Below, one piece after another: positions 24,801-25,895 of a DNA stretch of 25,895 nt (position 1 is its first letter; every line of letters begins with the position of its first letter). A program made the position numbers and the translations under genes. This DNA comes from Kiritimatiellia bacterium (GTDB taxonomy: Bacteria > Verrucomicrobiota > Kiritimatiellia > RFP12 > UBA1067): positions 1-25,895 of the forward strand of contig JAKSOY010000032.1 in NCBI GenBank assembly GCA_024405255.1. Direction: 5' to 3'. The notes beneath the pieces are model-generated. The model worked only from the letters and a program-made list of their open reading frames with translations, did no database searches and was not told the DNA's origin.

Positions 24801-25015
24801 AGTCGGGTCGGGGTTTTTATGCGGATGATGACACGCCGTCTGTCCTCTATGACAAATTTCTCATGTCCGGATATGAGGATGAATCTGCAAAAGACATTCC
24901 CGACGGGAAGGTTTTCAGTTTGAGGGACGAAGCACTTTCGACAAATGAAGTTCTGAATGCCGAAATCGGCGCTGAGGGAATCAAGACAAATAATGTGGAG
25001 GTTTATACCAGATGA
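21839..25015 (+). CDS. Large membrane-anchored protein with C-terminal zincin metalloprotease domain
   Basis: This 1058-residue protein has two N-terminal hydrophobic segments (about 10-30 and 44-62), a T/N/G/Q-rich linker (63-113) and a long, probably extracytoplasmic region. A calcium-binding type-3-thrombospondin-like loop, DDFDFDGLPNALDPNPYQ, begins at about 324. The middle (about 330-800) looks like beta-rich, Ig-like segments but is not confidently assigned. Near the C-terminus lies a zinc-protease motif HELGHALGLKD (His939, Glu940, His943, possible third ligand Asp949). A Met-turn candidate LMSGY (Met1009) follows, as in metzincins. The HExxHxxGxxD form is known from snapalysin-type enzymes. 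Substrate and role are unknown. The last kilobase, including the protease domain, is AT-richer than the rest. AAGG lies about 9 bases before the ATG, 12 bp after the R-M stop. Confidence 0.72.
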   Translation: MIENLQALCIDTAYACAVGVGVAVASYGVVRGSKMLARNARKLAAVSLVGAILVGGMVVVGTDGAGTKPSTNDVSQVEGGTNTTQQTEGDTNVVTQTGDGLTGTNGTGNAGGPLRLGLFGRPNLDQLFETITDEDIAQGWRLVSVSSNALPAATFTMPTNAIVWESAQRCGRGWGSWKIPVGGWHFPFGEEGWTNAFVWAEGYFRSRFNSRANEISILSERMALCPAANWSRYNLPSSRAWCQTNGVGGLVTTFENAAVGDDPAKIVSAQLELLPQSGRVALRYDLHAVGDTQYEVGVTANGTNHFVTVGSNTSEVVFQRVHPDDFDFDGLPNALDPNPYQPEANAGFNQSDAWAILAFPSNAAEIAALGYPAWAAARAADPNRRLVSFTLASKNSTWPVCLTVGDVALMCDGIGEMKFALDCGARYAFSLPRAEVAEFSVIGTNGTQTVSTMYMGFPFETICGDMAVHFDSPSHGWVGCQASVTLGLDGHDVADFGREDDTGGIFGHFTPGTMHVLTGEVHQCHSNAYLGCTWSGGSGFSFASPHSLSTDVVWIAADETVWATNYISLVTHYLGGYSLTNIVQVSVGREHVPPTGISLSCQDVLFLNDDLRPERVYAVTVGLTATNGVTGQVELSCDGAESTLSYFQDFFLTNRISSLTFPLGVSSNDWFTTSKTVFMSCSAIGEGVLSATITLTNDTDSVSCSTSKVFKVIEPLRRLVDGSRYSPRHYYNPSRLVYGERAYLLVGVNGDFNPGDVDWRVVSGPGRVVTSSGFLATVEATNDTGVVTVEARFNEDEIQPTFELPIVRPRVIPVRAFVVPMPLWSQDGEWLETDIRRRIDFANDVFSQVGITFNLLSFEFDFCSETNWNMHVSRTVRDSDGITRHYLTEQASALLNHYQTNDCIELYFLGNIIGETTMAARHSSGIIVSRRSKENDLAHELGHALGLKDCYSYVNHEDSGTNTWVLLPGYENPVSSRCFLGRRDWGRESGRGFYADDDTPSVLYDKFLMSGYEDESAKDIPDGKVFSLRDEALSTNEVLNAEIGAEGIKTNNVEVYTR

Positions 25016-25845
25016 AGACAGTCTTTCGGTTGTTGCCCGTTGCATTCTTGATAATGGCGGGTGTCGTTTACGCCTATACGCCCGCCGAAACGAATGATGT
25101 CGTCAGGGGAATGTTATTTAATGTTGTGCGGCTTGGTAGCCACGATAATTTTCCAGATGACGGCGGGATTGTCGTCCGTGGTCCGATTCCTGATACCTGG
25201 GAAGGGTTCCTGGGGGGGGGGCGAGAAGGCCCTTGGACAACAGCGGAAAGAAAGGCTGCCTTCGACTGGTATCTCTCAACACTCGGTACGACCGATTTCA
25301 CTTCGGTTCGTAGCATGGATAAAAAGCTTGTTCTGGCCGCGCTCACTCGTTGTGAACTCTTTAGCTACACGAATTCGGCACCATATTTGAAAGCACTTGC
25401 GTTGAATCCTAAAGGTGTCCATCGGGATATCGCCTCCGAATTATTTCTGAAATTTTCACCTGTGGAAGATGATACGACGGACTATGTTGAAATGATCATG
25501 ACCAATGTCGTCGGCTACAGTCGGATCGAACGAGGAACAACATGTGGAATCTATAGTTATCGCTTGTGTCTGTCGAATGCGACCAATACGACCGATCAAG
25601 CCGTGAAGGATCGAGCGGTTGAGATGTTCTATCGAAACCGTAATGTCGGTATTGCCGCAGCACAAGTCATTGACATGCTTCTTGTGTCAAATGTCGTGGA
25701 CTATGCGAGTAGCATGAATCGTTTTCAAACGATTACGAATATGCTGTCTCATACGGAATTGAGCAGGAGGAGCCGAAGGGATTTTGTTGCTGTAACGAAT
25801 CAGCTTCTGTCTTCGGGACTACCTTTGCGCTGGTTGAATAGATGA
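25012..25845 (+). CDS. Secreted protein of unknown function with a poly-G tract
   Basis: This 277-residue protein has a clear signal peptide (MKTVFRLLPVAFLIMAGVVYA, cut before YTP). No family is recognised. The mature part is mostly helical in appearance, with Asn/Thr-rich joints like the upstream protease-like protein, and could be a HEAT-like repeat protein. Its ATG overlaps the preceding stop (ATGA), so it is coupled to the zincin gene and may assist, inhibit or accompany it; this is inference. A run of ten G (25212-25221) encodes part of LGGGREGP; slippage there would truncate the protein. Base composition matches the AT-richer end of the preceding gene. Confidence 0.7.
   Translation: MKTVFRLLPVAFLIMAGVVYAYTPAETNDVVRGMLFNVVRLGSHDNFPDDGGIVVRGPIPDTWEGFLGGGREGPWTTAERKAAFDWYLSTLGTTDFTSVRSMDKKLVLAALTRCELFSYTNSAPYLKALALNPKGVHRDIASELFLKFSPVEDDTTDYVEMIMTNVVGYSRIERGTTCGIYSYRLCLSNATNTTDQAVKDRAVEMFYRNRNVGIAAAQVIDMLLVSNVVDYASSMNRFQTITNMLSHTELSRRSRRDFVAVTNQLLSSGLPLRWLNR
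25212..25221 (+). repeat. Homopolymer run of ten G inside a coding region
   Basis: Ten consecutive G lie about 200 bases into the gene starting at 25012. As sequenced the frame is intact (Leu-Gly-Gly-Gly-Arg). Such runs are slippage-prone and are used by some bacteria for phase variation. Confidence 0.7.
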
Positions 25846-25882
25846 TTCTGTGCGTCTTTGATTTTGCGGTAGGAGAAAACGA

Positions 25883-25895
25883 ATGACTTTGTCGC
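25883..25895 (+). CDS. Start of a further gene (runs off the window)
   Basis: An ATG at 25883 follows AGGAGA (25871-25876) with good spacing and reads MTLS before the window ends. It lies 37 bp after the preceding stop, in the same direction, so it probably belongs to the same operon. Nothing can be said about function. Confidence 0.45.

Overview
The window looks like a chromosomal segment from a GC-rich Gram-negative bacterium, most plausibly an uncultured gut or rumen member of the PVC group (Kiritimatiellota/Verrucomicrobiota-like). This is inferred from four things: a Bat/MoxR gene cluster, a large secreted carbohydrate-active protein with a LamG-like front end, very large secreted proteins full of T/N/G linkers, and sporadic AT-richer accessory genes. 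No rRNA or marker gene is present, so the taxonomy is tentative. No tRNA, rRNA or CRISPR array was recognised.

Layout. (1) 1-1515 is an accessory edge. It holds the start of a small minus-strand membrane protein, a badly decayed IS5-type insertion sequence with recognisable terminal inverted repeats (158-1093), and a 422-bp gene-free stretch with a 37-bp near-perfect palindrome and a motif repeated at exactly 33-bp intervals. This leads into a good promoter and an AT-richer DUF4143-type ATPase gene (1516-2886). (2) 2948-10579 is a Bat-type operon: MoxR ATPase, DUF58 protein, a membrane protein with a DUF4381-like tail, BatA-like VWA protein, a NudC-like NUDIX hydrolase, and a giant BatB-like VWA protein fused to a BatC-like Gln-rich periplasmic region. 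(3) 10626-13448 encodes a secreted protein joining a LamG-like domain, a serine alpha/beta-hydrolase and a GH29-like glycosidase domain. (4) 13574-19102 is a compact three-gene signalling operon with its own promoter. Its products are a membrane protein with two periplasmic-binding domains and a degenerate, histidine-less DHp stub; a binding lipoprotein; and a full hybrid histidine kinase with two periplasmic-binding domains and a receiver. (5) 19268-21826 is a single-chain restriction-modification enzyme (PD-(D/E)XK plus N6-adenine methyltransferase). It has an AT-richer central segment and an 87-bp inverted-repeat element inserted in frame. (6) 21839-25845 holds a large membrane-anchored zinc metalloprotease-like protein and a secreted protein of unknown function containing a run of ten G. 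A further gene begins at 25883.

How they work together. In Bat clusters MoxR is thought to act as a chaperone-like ATPase on VWA proteins at the inner membrane, and here the DUF58, BatA-like and BatB/C-like products are its likely partners. In the signalling operon five periplasmic-binding domains feed one catalytically complete kinase. The first gene is a paralogue of that kinase that has lost its phosphoacceptor histidine and whole ATPase domain, so it is probably a ligand-sensing modulator rather than an enzyme. No DNA-binding output protein is encoded nearby, so phosphotransfer must leave the locus. This pseudokinase/lipoprotein/kinase module is the best candidate here for a little-described system. 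The next most notable items are the repeat-invaded, mosaic restriction enzyme, the esterase-glycosidase fusion, and the phased repeat array upstream of the DUF4143 gene.
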